13,125 bases of DNA, taken from contig DAHXPE010000183.1 in NCBI GenBank assembly GCA_027364495.1, positions 1 to 13,125 on the forward strand, given 5' to 3'. Positions 6,901 through 13,125 of the stretch are shown piece after piece. The first letter of the stretch is position 1, and each line of letters opens with the position of its first letter. This DNA comes from Candidatus Heimdallarchaeota archaeon (GTDB lineage: Archaea; Asgardarchaeota; Heimdallarchaeia; Hodarchaeales; LC-3). The notes beneath the pieces were generated by a model. That model did not search any database and was not told the DNA's origin. It was given only the letters and a program-made list of their open reading frames with translations. The translations under genes were made by a program, and so were the position numbers.

Positions 6901-9045
6901 ATGAGATGCCAGAGAATAGGTATGTATGTTATCATCTTATGCATCATAGTATCATTAGGGATTAGGAATGAGTCACAAATAGTAAAAGATACAGGTATTC
7001 ATAATCAAGTTGAACAAAAACAGATCAAACAGAATAATAATTTACAAAATACTATTTTAACAAAAACAAATACTAAACAAGAAAAAAAACAGACTGATTT
7101 ACTGCCAGCCAGATCACAAACAGTTACTTCTGTTAAAGCAAGCACAAATATCACCGGATTTATATCGACATGGCAAACAAATATTACCAGTTCAACAAGT
7201 AGCAAAAGCAACCAAATTACTTTACCTCTGGTATCTAATGGAATATATGATTTTAACGTTTCATGGGGAGACGGAAATTCAAATCTAATTATAAAATATA
7301 ATCAATCAGGTGTAATTCATACTTATAATTCTCCAGGAATATATACCGTAAATATTACTGGAACAATTGTTGGTTGGAGATTTAATGGATCAGGGAATGC
7401 AGTAAAACTACTTCAAATATCAAATTGGGGACCATTAAGGGTGGGAAATGACGGTTATTATTTCTCTGGAGCAACAAATTTGGTTTTAACAACAACTGAT
7501 GCATTGGATCTAAATGGTACCACTGATCTAGCACGGATGTTTGAAAATTGCCATTCATTAGGAAACTCAGGTAACTTGAATTCTTGGAATGTATCCAATG
7601 TAACTGATATAGCCTCTATGTTTTTTAATGCGACTTTCTTTAATGTACCTTTAGATTCATGGAATGTTTCAGATGTAACTGATATGAACAATATATTTTC
7701 TAATGCATATAATTTTTACCAACCTCTCAATTCCTGGAATGTTTCACTGGTAACTGACATGAGTGGTATGTTTGATACAGCATTCTTGTTTAACCAATCA
7801 CTTGATAATTGGAATGTTTCTCGAGTAACTGATATGAGTGATATGTTTTTCAATGCAATAAATTTTAACCAACCACTTGACTCATGGAACGTTTCACAGG
7901 TAACAAACATGAGTGGTATGTTCTCGGGAGCAATAAATTTTAATGAACCCATTAACACATGGGATGTTTCGCAGGTGACAAATATGAGTAGTATGTTTTA
8001 CTCCGCAAATAATTTCGAATTTCCACTTGATTCTTGGAATGTTTCACGAGTAACTGATATGAGTGATATGTTTAATCGTGTTTATAGATTTAATGAGCCA
8101 CTTAATTCATGGGACGTTTCACAAGTGACAAATATGAGTAGTATGTTTTCAGGAACTGCTAGTCTTAACCAACCACTTGACTCATGGAACGTTTCACGAG
8201 TAATTGATATGAGTAGAATGTTCTACGGTGCTCGTCTTTTTGATTATCCACTTGATTCTTGGAATGTTTCACGAGTAATTGATATGAATAGAATGTTTGG
8301 TGAAGCATCCAGTTTTAACCAGCCACTTGATTTTTGGATCGTTTCGCAAGTAACTGACATGAGTTATATGTTTATCGGAGCAACAAGTTTTAATCAGTCA
8401 CTTAGCTCTTGGAATGTTTCTAATGTAACAGATATGAAGGGTATGTTTGGTTATGCAACCAATTTTAACCAACCACTTGACTCATGGGATGTTTCACAGG
8501 TAACAGATACAAGTTTTATGTTTTATAATGCAACTAGTTTTAACCAGCCACTCGACCTCTGGAATATTTCAAGAGTAAATAATATGAGTAATATATTTGC
8601 TGGGATTTCATTATCTATTTCAAATTATGATAAATTATTACTTGGGTGGTCATCTTTACCTAATTTACGACACAAAGTAGTTTTTGATGCAGGTAATTCA
8701 CGATATAGTTTATCTGCACAGAATGCTCGTGAAAAACTCATAAAAAAATTTGATTGGACTATAATGGACGGTGGATTATCTGAAATTTCATTTTTAACCT
8801 CAATTGGATTAACTGGTTTAATTTTCCTTGTTTTTTTTGGCATCATTGGTTTTTCAGGTTATGTTTCGATTGCCTATTTAGAATACAAAAAAACCAAATC
8901 TAAAGAGTATAAAAAAAATTTGAAATTTTGGTTTTATTTTAGAAATTTTCTCTTATTTAAGAAACATAATAAAATTGCTAAAGAACCTTTAACCAGTGAA
9001 ACATTTGACAAAATAAAACAAATCATAGAAGAAAATAAAAAATAA
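6901..9045 (+). CDS. Surface-anchored DUF285 (BspA-like) repeat protein
   Basis: A 714-residue type I membrane protein. Residues 1-20 form a signal sequence (MRCQRIGMYVIILCIIVSLG). Residues about 75-225 form a beta-rich head with a SWGDGNSN and HTYNSPGIYTVNI pattern (PKD-like), typical of the front of DUF285 proteins. Fourteen tandem 25-residue repeats (228 to about 572) follow the pattern SWNVSxVTDMSxMFxxA. After them comes a GWSSLPNLR...WTIMDGG cap, then a membrane helix (about 631-658) and a basic cytosolic tail ending IIEENKK. DUF285/BspA repeats are extracellular, usually adhesive or ligand-binding. The ATG at 6901 is preferred over an in-frame TTG at 6841 because it begins directly at the signal peptide and has AAAAAGGA 12 nt upstream. 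Many N-x-S/T sequons imply heavy N-glycosylation. It stands alone beside a dead recombinase. Confidence 0.88.
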   Translation: MRCQRIGMYVIILCIIVSLGIRNESQIVKDTGIHNQVEQKQIKQNNNLQNTILTKTNTKQEKKQTDLLPARSQTVTSVKASTNITGFISTWQTNITSSTSSKSNQITLPLVSNGIYDFNVSWGDGNSNLIIKYNQSGVIHTYNSPGIYTVNITGTIVGWRFNGSGNAVKLLQISNWGPLRVGNDGYYFSGATNLVLTTTDALDLNGTTDLARMFENCHSLGNSGNLNSWNVSNVTDIASMFFNATFFNVPLDSWNVSDVTDMNNIFSNAYNFYQPLNSWNVSLVTDMSGMFDTAFLFNQSLDNWNVSRVTDMSDMFFNAINFNQPLDSWNVSQVTNMSGMFSGAINFNEPINTWDVSQVTNMSSMFYSANNFEFPLDSWNVSRVTDMSDMFNRVYRFNEPLNSWDVSQVTNMSSMFSGTASLNQPLDSWNVSRVIDMSRMFYGARLFDYPLDSWNVSRVIDMNRMFGEASSFNQPLDFWIVSQVTDMSYMFIGATSFNQSLSSWNVSNVTDMKGMFGYATNFNQPLDSWDVSQVTDTSFMFYNATSFNQPLDLWNISRVNNMSNIFAGISLSISNYDKLLLGWSSLPNLRHKVVFDAGNSRYSLSAQNAREKLIKKFDWTIMDGGLSEISFLTSIGLTGLIFLVFFGIIGFSGYVSIAYLEYKKTKSKEYKKNLKFWFYFRNFLLFKKHNKIAKEPLTSETFDKIKQIIEENKK
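7582..8610 (+). repeat. Tandem 75-bp repeats encoding 14 DUF285 units
   Basis: Thirteen successive units of exactly 75 bp (7582-8556) are followed by a diverged fourteenth, with no indels. A conserved stretch (AACCAACCACTTGACTCATG) recurs at the same phase at 7868, 8168 and 8468, exactly 300 bp or four units apart. Units 6-7 and 8-9 resemble each other as pairs. Both patterns suggest that the array grew by block duplication or conversion rather than unit by unit. Confidence 0.9.
8860..9042 (+). other. C-terminal membrane-exit plus cytosolic tail module, copy in the intact protein
   Basis: The last 61 codons encode the end of the membrane helix (YVSIAYLEYKK), a basic linker, then FWFYFRNFLLFKK and LTSETFDKIKQIIEENKK. 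The same module ends the broken gene at 11741-11926: the two align without a gap over 61 residues with 27 identities, 21 of them in the last 41. Shared pattern: FWxYxRNxxxFKK, nine residues, LxxETxDKIxQIIxENK. I do not recognise this as a named domain. Confidence 0.75.
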
Positions 9046-9059
9046 TTATTTGAATATGG

Positions 9060-9068
9060 CCTTTTTAT
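9060..9068 (+). terminator. Weak T-tract terminator after the surface-protein gene
   Basis: CCTTTTTAT follows the stop codon by about 15 nt in the convergent spacer with the acetyltransferase gene. It is a short, low-confidence archaeal-type T-tract. Confidence 0.25.
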
Positions 9069-9140
9069 ATTATTTATCCATACCTTACTGTAAAAGATTA
9101 GCATTTCCATCACTACTACTCTAAGGAATGTTGTCCTCGA

Positions 9141-9602
9141 TTAAGGTTTGTAAAGCTCACTTGCTGGATGTCTAATACTCATCGCTCGTTCAGGATTTTC
9201 TAAATCTTTCCAACCATATTGTCGATATAGCCCGTGTGCGTCTTTGGTAAACAAAAACCAAGTCCTTAAACCTTGAACTTCAGGATGGTTCATTATGGTC
9301 TCAATTAACCACTTTCCTAGACCTAATCCACGGTATTTAGTATCTATAAATACATCAGCTAAATAAGCAAATGTTGCTTTATCTGTTATGAGTCTAGCAA
9401 ATCCTATGAATGCATCATATTGTAATTCTATTACTGAAAAATTTAACGAGTTTTCAATTGATTTTCTAACCAATTCAAAGGGAATATTTTGAGCCCAATA
9501 AGATTCAAAAGCAAGATAGTTATAGAGCTTCGTAAGATCAATTTTTCTAGGATTAGTAGTTATTTCAAAACCTTTTTTTTTTATTGAGTAATATTCAGAC
9601 AT
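9141..9602 (-). CDS. GNAT family N-acetyltransferase
   Basis: A 153-residue single-domain GCN5-related acetyltransferase. The acetyl-CoA pyrophosphate loop (motif A) reads YRGLGLGKWLIE, preceded by the beta4 strand ADVFIDTK and followed by the WFLFTKDAHGLYRQYGW segment (motif B region, where the YRQYGW block is typical of a GNAT subgroup). A frame-internal Met 18 nt earlier (9620) is possible, but the ATG at 9602 has AAGGT 6 nt upstream (9609-9613), which decides the start. The acceptor is unknown; small amines, aminoglycoside-like compounds or protein N-termini are all possible. It is a monocistronic gene convergent with the surface-protein gene, with a long AT-rich upstream region containing a hairpin. 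Confidence 0.88.
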   Translation of the reverse strand: MSEYYSIKKKGFEITTNPRKIDLTKLYNYLAFESYWAQNIPFELVRKSIENSLNFSVIELQYDAFIGFARLITDKATFAYLADVFIDTKYRGLGLGKWLIETIMNHPEVQGLRTWFLFTKDAHGLYRQYGWKDLENPERAMSIRHPASELYKP

Positions 9603-9690
9603 ATAATTACCTTGATGCACAAATTTAATATGGAAAATAGCTTAAAAAAGAAATCTTTGGACTTGTTTTAAAATTACCTTTATCGGGTCT

Positions 9691-9721
9691 AAAAAGAAAT
9701 TCAAGGAATGTATTTCTTTTT
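9691..9721. repeat. Perfect 10-bp inverted repeat, 11-nt loop
   Basis: AAAAAGAAAT (9691-9700) is matched by its exact complement ATTTCTTTTT (9712-9721). On either strand it gives a weak A/U hairpin ending in a U run. It lies about 90 bp upstream of the GNAT start and may be a terminator for transcription entering the region or a regulatory site. Confidence 0.45.
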
Positions 9722-9778
9722 CAGTTTAGTATCATAACTTTTCATTTCTATTTAAAAAAGAGATTGCACTCAGTAAAT

Positions 9779-9881
9779 TATTTTCCAAACTCACTACATA
9801 TACCTAAAGTTTAATCATTACGATAATTGAAACTTTTAAATAAAGAATTTTATAAAAAAATTATAATTAGATTATATATTT
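9779..9881. repeat. 103-bp perfect direct repeat, copy 1
   Basis: Identical base for base to 13023-13125, from TATTTTCCAAACTCAC at the left end to GATTATATATTT at the right. The left boundary is sharp (9778 and 13022 differ); the right boundary is unknown because copy 2 runs out of the window. The copy has no coding capacity here. It includes a small inverted repeat TATAAT-TAG-ATTATA near its right end (9862-9876) and no obvious terminal inverted repeats. Confidence 0.95.
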
Positions 9882-9991
9882 TAATGAGAAGTCAAAATTC
9901 CTAAATAAAATTAATTTTATAACTTTTGGTAGATATAATTGTTGTTAAATCAAAACAAATCATTAAAAGAAAAATTTTGAATCTAAAAACA

Positions 9992-10019
9992 ACGAGCATT
10001 TATTATTATTAAATGTCGT
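9992..10019. repeat. Bulged hairpin in the intergenic region
   Basis: ACGA (9992-9995) pairs with TCGT (10016-10019) and CATTTA (9997-10002) with TAAATG (10010-10015). The result is a ten-pair stem with one bulged G and a seven-nucleotide loop. Function unknown; it could be a structured leader element or operator. Confidence 0.4.
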
Positions 10020-10211
10020 ATTAATTAATCTCATTGTTTTTATAAAATATGAAAATTAAATCATTATTCCATTACATTATATTTCATGCTTACATTCGTT
10101 AAATAGTAATGAAAAATGCTTTTAATAATAATTTCTTTTGAAGTAATCTCGGATACGACAAACGTTTTTTAAAATTAGTATTTCTTATTTATTTAAAGGT
10201 GAAATTATTTT

Positions 10212-10877
10212 TTGCAAGAATATTTACAAGAAACAGAGTTTTTTGATTACAGCTCACCTGTAATTAAAGAAATCATAGCATCTTTGCATTTAGACGGTCT
10301 TAGCGATCAAGAAAAAGCTATTAAACTTTTTTACTACGTTCGTGATTCAATTAAGTACTCAGTAATTATTAATTCATTTGATCCTATTATTTTCAAAGCC
10401 AGTTATGTCTTGCAACAAGACTCTACTTTTTGCATTCCTAAAGCGGTTGCATTGGGGACATTATCAAGAGCTGTTGGAATTCCCAGCAGAATCCATTTCG
10501 TTGATTTTGTAAATCATAGATTATCATCCAAGTTAGCCAATCTATGGGGCACAAATGTCATGGCTATGCATTGTTATACCGAATTTTTTTTAGACGGAAA
10601 ATGGGTTAAAGCGACTGCTTCACTTGATTTAGGAACCTGTGAAAAGCATGGCTTTATACCAGTTGAATTTGATGGTACCCATGATTCAACTATCAAAGAA
10701 AAAGACAGACAAGGTCGAAAACATGCTGAATATATCAAAGATCGAGGAACTTACGCAGATGTCCCGGTTGATGAAATAAAAACAGTTATGGGTGAGACTT
10801 ACCATGCTAAATCTGATAAAAAATTAAATGAAATTTTCAATGCTAAAACTCCTCTTTTTAAAGAAATTAAATCTTAA
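10212..10877 (+). CDS. Transglutaminase-like cysteine protease-fold protein
   Basis: A 221-residue protein with the transglutaminase-like core. Catalytic Cys74 lies in STFCIPKAVALGTLSRAVGIPSR; His120 lies in AMHCYTEFFLDGKWVKAT; Asp139 (ASLDLGTCEKHG) is the likely third residue. A conserved C-terminal extension follows: PVEFDGTHDST, then HAEYIKDRGTYADVPVDEI, which I associate with a microbial transglutaminase-like subgroup. Members are typically proteases or amidases rather than crosslinking enzymes. No signal peptide is seen. The start is TTG at 10212, supported by AAAGGTGA (10195-10202) 9 nt upstream; there is no in-frame ATG until residue 117. It lies alone between non-coding DNA and a pseudogene, and its substrate is unknown. 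Confidence 0.85.
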   Translation: MQEYLQETEFFDYSSPVIKEIIASLHLDGLSDQEKAIKLFYYVRDSIKYSVIINSFDPIIFKASYVLQQDSTFCIPKAVALGTLSRAVGIPSRIHFVDFVNHRLSSKLANLWGTNVMAMHCYTEFFLDGKWVKATASLDLGTCEKHGFIPVEFDGTHDSTIKEKDRQGRKHAEYIKDRGTYADVPVDEIKTVMGETYHAKSDKKLNEIFNAKTPLFKEIKS

Positions 10878-11133
10878 TTTGAAATTATGGACTCGTTTCT
10901 ATTTCAACTTAAAGAAATAAATTTATTTGCATTTTATTGTTTCCAATATCATTAGAATTATCTGTGCATTTATCCTTTTTATTGATCGATTCTCAATACT
11001 ACTCAATTAAAAACCAAGATTTTCAATTGATAAAAGAAATTAAGCTAATAAAGAAAATTTGATGAAAAAAAAATTTAACGAAATTTAGAGACATTGTATA
11101 TTATAAATTATCTTTGATAATGCAGCTGTTTAA

Positions 11134-11929
11134 TTTACATATTCATTCCTTCAAAGGTTTATAATTTTTTCTGGTCCGTATTATCTAGTTAATTTGGTTC
11201 AAGGAAAAACAGCTGATTTTGCTAAAAACTACTACTGGTGGAATGGATATTATTTCAATATTGCATCACCTAATACAATCCAATTAACTTAAGTTCCAGA
11301 AATTGCCATCAGGATAAACGATTTGGAAGCAGGTTCAATTGACGAAGGAGATATTCCTCTTTTGAACCTTTCAGATTTTGGGGTAACTGCAACTAATACA
11401 ACTTCTATTTCTGCTGGGATTTTGTCTTATGTCTATCTAAATCTCACTAATGTGTTCATAGGTATTAATCTGAATAATTCGCTACCATCGGTCAAATCAT
11501 TGAAGATTCAACGATTTCTAATTACAATTATGGAACTCATGACGTTTCAAGACTTTTGAAATATTCTTGGAATGATTCTAATGGCAATCCCCAACTGGCA
11601 AGTCTTAATAATCCTTTTTCTGCTCTTTTATTTCGAAAATCTTTTGCCTATGCCTTTCCACCAACTGCTTTTATTAATCAAGCACTTTTGGGTCTATTTC
11701 AACTAACTTATTCGTTCAATCTATCAACTCTTTGAACACATATTTATTAATTGCCTATACCATATACAGGAAAAGTAGCAAACACAATCAGCCAACCAAA
11801 TTAATATTTTGGGTTTACTTAAGAAATATCTTCAAATTTAAAAAAAATATAAATCTACAAGTAAATTCATTAAGTACTGAGACGTTAGATAAAATTGAAC
11901 AAATTATTGACGAAAATAAAGAAAATTAA
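11134..11929 (+). pseudogene. Broken gene for a second membrane-anchored surface protein
   Basis: Coding-like sequence runs through three frames. From 11134, frame 1 gives GPYYLVNLVQGKTADFAKNY, then an in-frame TAA at 11290, then VPEIAIRINDLEAG to about 11490. A -1 shift between 11478 and 11510 opens frame 3 (IGQIIEDSTISNYNYGTHDV and on to FNLSTL) until TGA at 11733. A further -1 shift gives NTYLLIAYTIYRKSSK and the cytosolic tail to TAA at 11927. No start codon or signal peptide remains. The ectodomain is Asn/Ser/Thr-rich with several N-x-S/T sequons and I do not recognise its fold; it has no DUF285 repeats. The last 61 residues match the tail of the protein at 6901-9045. The repeated -1 shifts fit single-base deletions. 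Confidence 0.7.
11741..11926 (+). other. C-terminal membrane-exit plus cytosolic tail module, copy in the pseudogene
   Basis: Encodes YLLIAYTIYRKSSK, then IFWVYLRNIFKFKK and LSTETLDKIEQIIDENKEN. It aligns gap-free with 8860-9042. The module is intact in one frame although the gene upstream is broken, so its loss is recent or it was preserved by chance. Confidence 0.72.
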
Positions 11930-12236
11930 TGTTTCGTAAAACCTGAAATTGATTTTTAAAAGGTATAGATGATTATGGAAAGATTACTGAACTGTTTTCT
12001 ATTAAATGCTTTTATTTGTATTCTCGAAAATTATTTTTCAGAAATCAATTCTCCTTTGAATATTACCTCATTGAGGAACTAGATTCCATGGAACAGATCT
12101 AAATAAGATTCTTAATTAATTTTAAAATCAAATTCTATTTTCAATAATTAAATTCTCATATTAAAAATGCCTTTATTTCGGTTATAATCCTAAATGTGAA
12201 TTTGAAAAAGTAAATAATTATATAAACAATAACATT
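11930..12236. other. Intergenic region between convergent genes
   Basis: About 300 bp of AT-rich DNA. It contains one 37-codon frame (11969-12079, stop at 12080) starting ATG with AAAAGGT a few nt upstream, and an overlapping open stretch in another frame (from about 11957) reading IDDYGKITELFSIKC. Neither resembles a known family and both may be chance or remnants. No strong terminator is visible. Confidence 0.4.
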
Positions 12237-12623
12237 TCATCGAACGATATTTACTTTATAATTAATTATATCAAAAATTGGCTTTCCTGTATAATTTTCA
12301 CCTTGTTTACCAGAATAATAAAGTGAATATATTATTCCTTTTATTCCAATATTACCCATTCTTAATAATGCCATAAATGGCCTATTAATCATGATCATGA
12401 CCCATTTTAATAGAAATTTGGGTAATATGGAAGCTATTTTGAGGAATAATTTCAAATCATTTCTATCATAAGGATCTAAACTGCCAACAGCATCGTCCAC
12501 ATATTTTATGCACCCTAATTCAGAAAAAGAAGGAAAATCATTATTTTTAGGGCAAAGAATATCTCCAAGTTTGGCTAATCCTTTGATTTCTCTCTTATTC
12601 AAATAATCAGATGTAACTACCAT
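12237..12623 (-). CDS. Small partner subunit of a GMC oxidoreductase (gluconate dehydrogenase subunit 3-like)
   Basis: A 128-residue mostly helical protein. Its N-terminal pattern (LNKREIKGLAKLGDILCPKN, then a CIKYVDDAVGSLD helix and an LKLFLKIASILPKFL helix) resembles small proteins encoded beside GMC-family flavoenzymes, such as gluconate 2-dehydrogenase subunit 3-like proteins. It has no recognisable twin-arginine signal at the N-terminus. It lies 11 nt after the GMC gene with the strongest Shine-Dalgarno site in the window, so the two are translationally coupled. Role inferred from position: assembly, stability or export partner of the oxidoreductase. Because the upstream GMC gene appears truncated in this window, the operon may no longer be functional here. 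Family assignment is by pattern and context, so moderate. Confidence 0.6.
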   Translation of the reverse strand: MVVTSDYLNKREIKGLAKLGDILCPKNNDFPSFSELGCIKYVDDAVGSLDPYDRNDLKLFLKIASILPKFLLKWVMIMINRPFMALLRMGNIGIKGIIYSLYYSGKQGENYTGKPIFDIINYKVNIVR

Positions 12624-12629
12624 TTTGTG

Positions 12630-12636
12630 ACCTCCT
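12630..12636 (-). promoter_or_regulatory. Strong Shine-Dalgarno overlapping the GMC stop codon
   Basis: On the - strand TTTTAGGAGGTCACAAAATG contains AGGAGGT 6 nt before the small-subunit ATG. The TAG stop of the GMC gene lies within the site, which indicates translational coupling. Confidence 0.8.
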
Positions 12637-13054
12637 AAAATTGCTCCGTGGCCTTTTCAGACAAAGCCATGATTGTCAATGAAGGATTAATACCTGGAGC
12701 AGATGGAAAAATGCTTGAATCAGCTATATAAATGTTTTTATGTTTATGCATTTGGAATTGTTCATTGACTATTGATGTTTGAGGATCAGTACCTATTGGA
12801 CAACCACCCATTAAATGAAGACCAAACCATATAGGAGCACTGTAAATTTTTTTAGCTCCCATGTTATTAAAAATTGAAGTAACAGCTTGTATTCCAGCTT
12901 TCCCTCTTTTCTTATCTTCAGCAGTTATTTTTTTCTTGATTTTTAATCGATTTTTCTTATCTAGAGAAAAAGAGCCAGGACCAACATCTCTGACAGCAAC
13001 TTCGATATTTGCAATATAACTATATTTTCCAAACTCACTACATATACCTAAAGT
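12635..13054 (-). pseudogene. GMC oxidoreductase C-terminal fragment
   Basis: About 139 residues of the C-terminal domain of a glucose-methanol-choline flavoenzyme, which oxidises alcohol or sugar hydroxyls with FAD. Signatures: GLHLMGGCPIGTDP with the active-site His, NIYIADSSIFPSAPGINP with the paired Asn, and LTIMALSEKA at the end. Upstream, NIEVAVRDVGPGSFSLDKK and an EDKKRGKAGIQAV helix match the family, so the real gene extends well beyond the internal ATG at 12862. Reading upstream, an in-frame TAA occurs at 13055-13057, inside the 103-bp repeat that starts at 13023. GMC proteins are about 500 residues, so the FAD-binding N-terminal three quarters are missing. Either a repeat interrupts the gene or the sequence is joined wrongly at its end; the ten codons inside the repeat could be gene or repeat. 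Confidence 0.8.
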
Positions 13055-13125
13055 TTAATCATTACGATAATTGAAACTTTTAAATAAAGAATTTTATAAA
13101 AAAATTATAATTAGATTATATATTT
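13023..13125. repeat. 103-bp perfect direct repeat, copy 2, at the window end
   Basis: Base-for-base identical to 9779-9881, in the same orientation, 3244 bp apart. The left boundary falls inside the GMC reading frame and supplies its premature stop. The copy may continue beyond the window, so 103 bp is a minimum length. Confidence 0.95.

Larger units (their letters stand above)
9603..10211. other. Long non-coding AT-rich intergenic region
   Basis: About 600 bp between divergent GNAT and transglutaminase-like genes without a credible reading frame. It holds the promoters of both genes, an inverted repeat (9691-9721), copy 1 of the 103-bp direct repeat (9779-9881) and a second hairpin (9992-10019). 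No tRNA-like cloverleaf or known riboswitch pattern is visible to me. Confidence 0.6.

Noticed and set aside
7582..8610. Regularly spaced direct repeats as a CRISPR array
   Set aside because: The 75-bp units are continuous in-frame codons of DUF285 repeats with no spacer structure.
6901..9045. Mycoplasma or contaminant origin suggested by the DUF285 repeats
   Set aside because: Trp is encoded by TGG and TGA serves as a stop (for example at 12237-12239), and the flanking gene content is archaeal.
9603..10211. tRNA or riboswitch in the long intergenic region
   Set aside because: No cloverleaf, GC-rich stems or known aptamer consensus can be seen.
10942..11010. Short hydrophobic frame that could be the lost signal peptide of the broken surface gene
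   Set aside because: It is out of frame with, and about 120 bp away from, the first convincing coding sequence, with no start or ribosome-binding site.
11134..11929. Programmed frameshifting in the second surface gene
   Set aside because: An in-frame stop, two separate shifts, no slippery site and no start codon fit decay better.
11969..12082. 37-codon small gene with a possible AAAAGGT ribosome-binding site
   Set aside because: No recognisable family, and an overlapping frame is equally open; not better than chance in AT-rich DNA.

Overview
The window is about 70% A+T, with compact genes in short same-strand runs, Shine-Dalgarno sites on some genes, and U-tract-like stretches after genes. 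Gene content points to an Asgard archaeon. The main reason is a single-domain Ras/Rab-type small GTPase in an operon with a GH57 glycosidase, alongside an archaeal-style surface protein rich in N-glycosylation sequons. UbiD/UbiA quinone genes would fit a respiring, Heimdallarchaeia-like lineage, but that placement is inference. TGA is used as stop and TGG as Trp, which excludes a mycoplasma source for the DUF285 repeats.

Layout. Positions 2-2873 (+): a 5'-truncated UbiD decarboxylase, a UbiA prenyltransferase and an atypical SDR form a probable transcription unit. The first two are consecutive steps of ubiquinone/menaquinone-type synthesis. Positions 3040-4347 (+): a CPBP (CAAX-like) membrane protease with an unusually long segment between its active-site motifs. 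Positions 4489-6224 (-): a GH57 enzyme followed after 14 nt by the small GTPase. Positions 6388-6742: a decayed IS607-type serine recombinase with no TnpB partner. Positions 6901-9045 (+): a large surface protein with a signal sequence, 14 DUF285 (BspA-like) repeats of exactly 25 residues, a membrane helix and a short cytosolic tail. Positions 9141-9602 (-): a GNAT acetyltransferase. Positions 9603-10211: non-coding DNA with hairpins and one copy of a 103-bp direct repeat. Positions 10212-10877 (+): a transglutaminase-like protein. Positions 11134-11929 (+): a broken second surface-protein gene. Positions 12237-13054 (-): a GMC oxidoreductase C-terminus and its small partner, cut off by the second copy of the 103-bp repeat at the window edge.

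Most noteworthy: (i) the intact DUF285 protein and the broken gene 2.7 kb away have unrelated visible ectodomains but share a gap-free 61-residue stretch (end of the membrane helix plus cytosolic tail, 27 identities), a candidate undescribed C-terminal anchoring or signalling module; (ii) the perfect 103-bp direct repeat, whose second copy truncates the GMC gene at the window end and is either a small mobile/repeat element or an assembly join; (iii) the cluster of decay (recombinase, second surface gene, GMC) in the right half, which marks it as accessory, rearranged DNA, in contrast to the metabolic left half. No complete new multi-gene system is evident.
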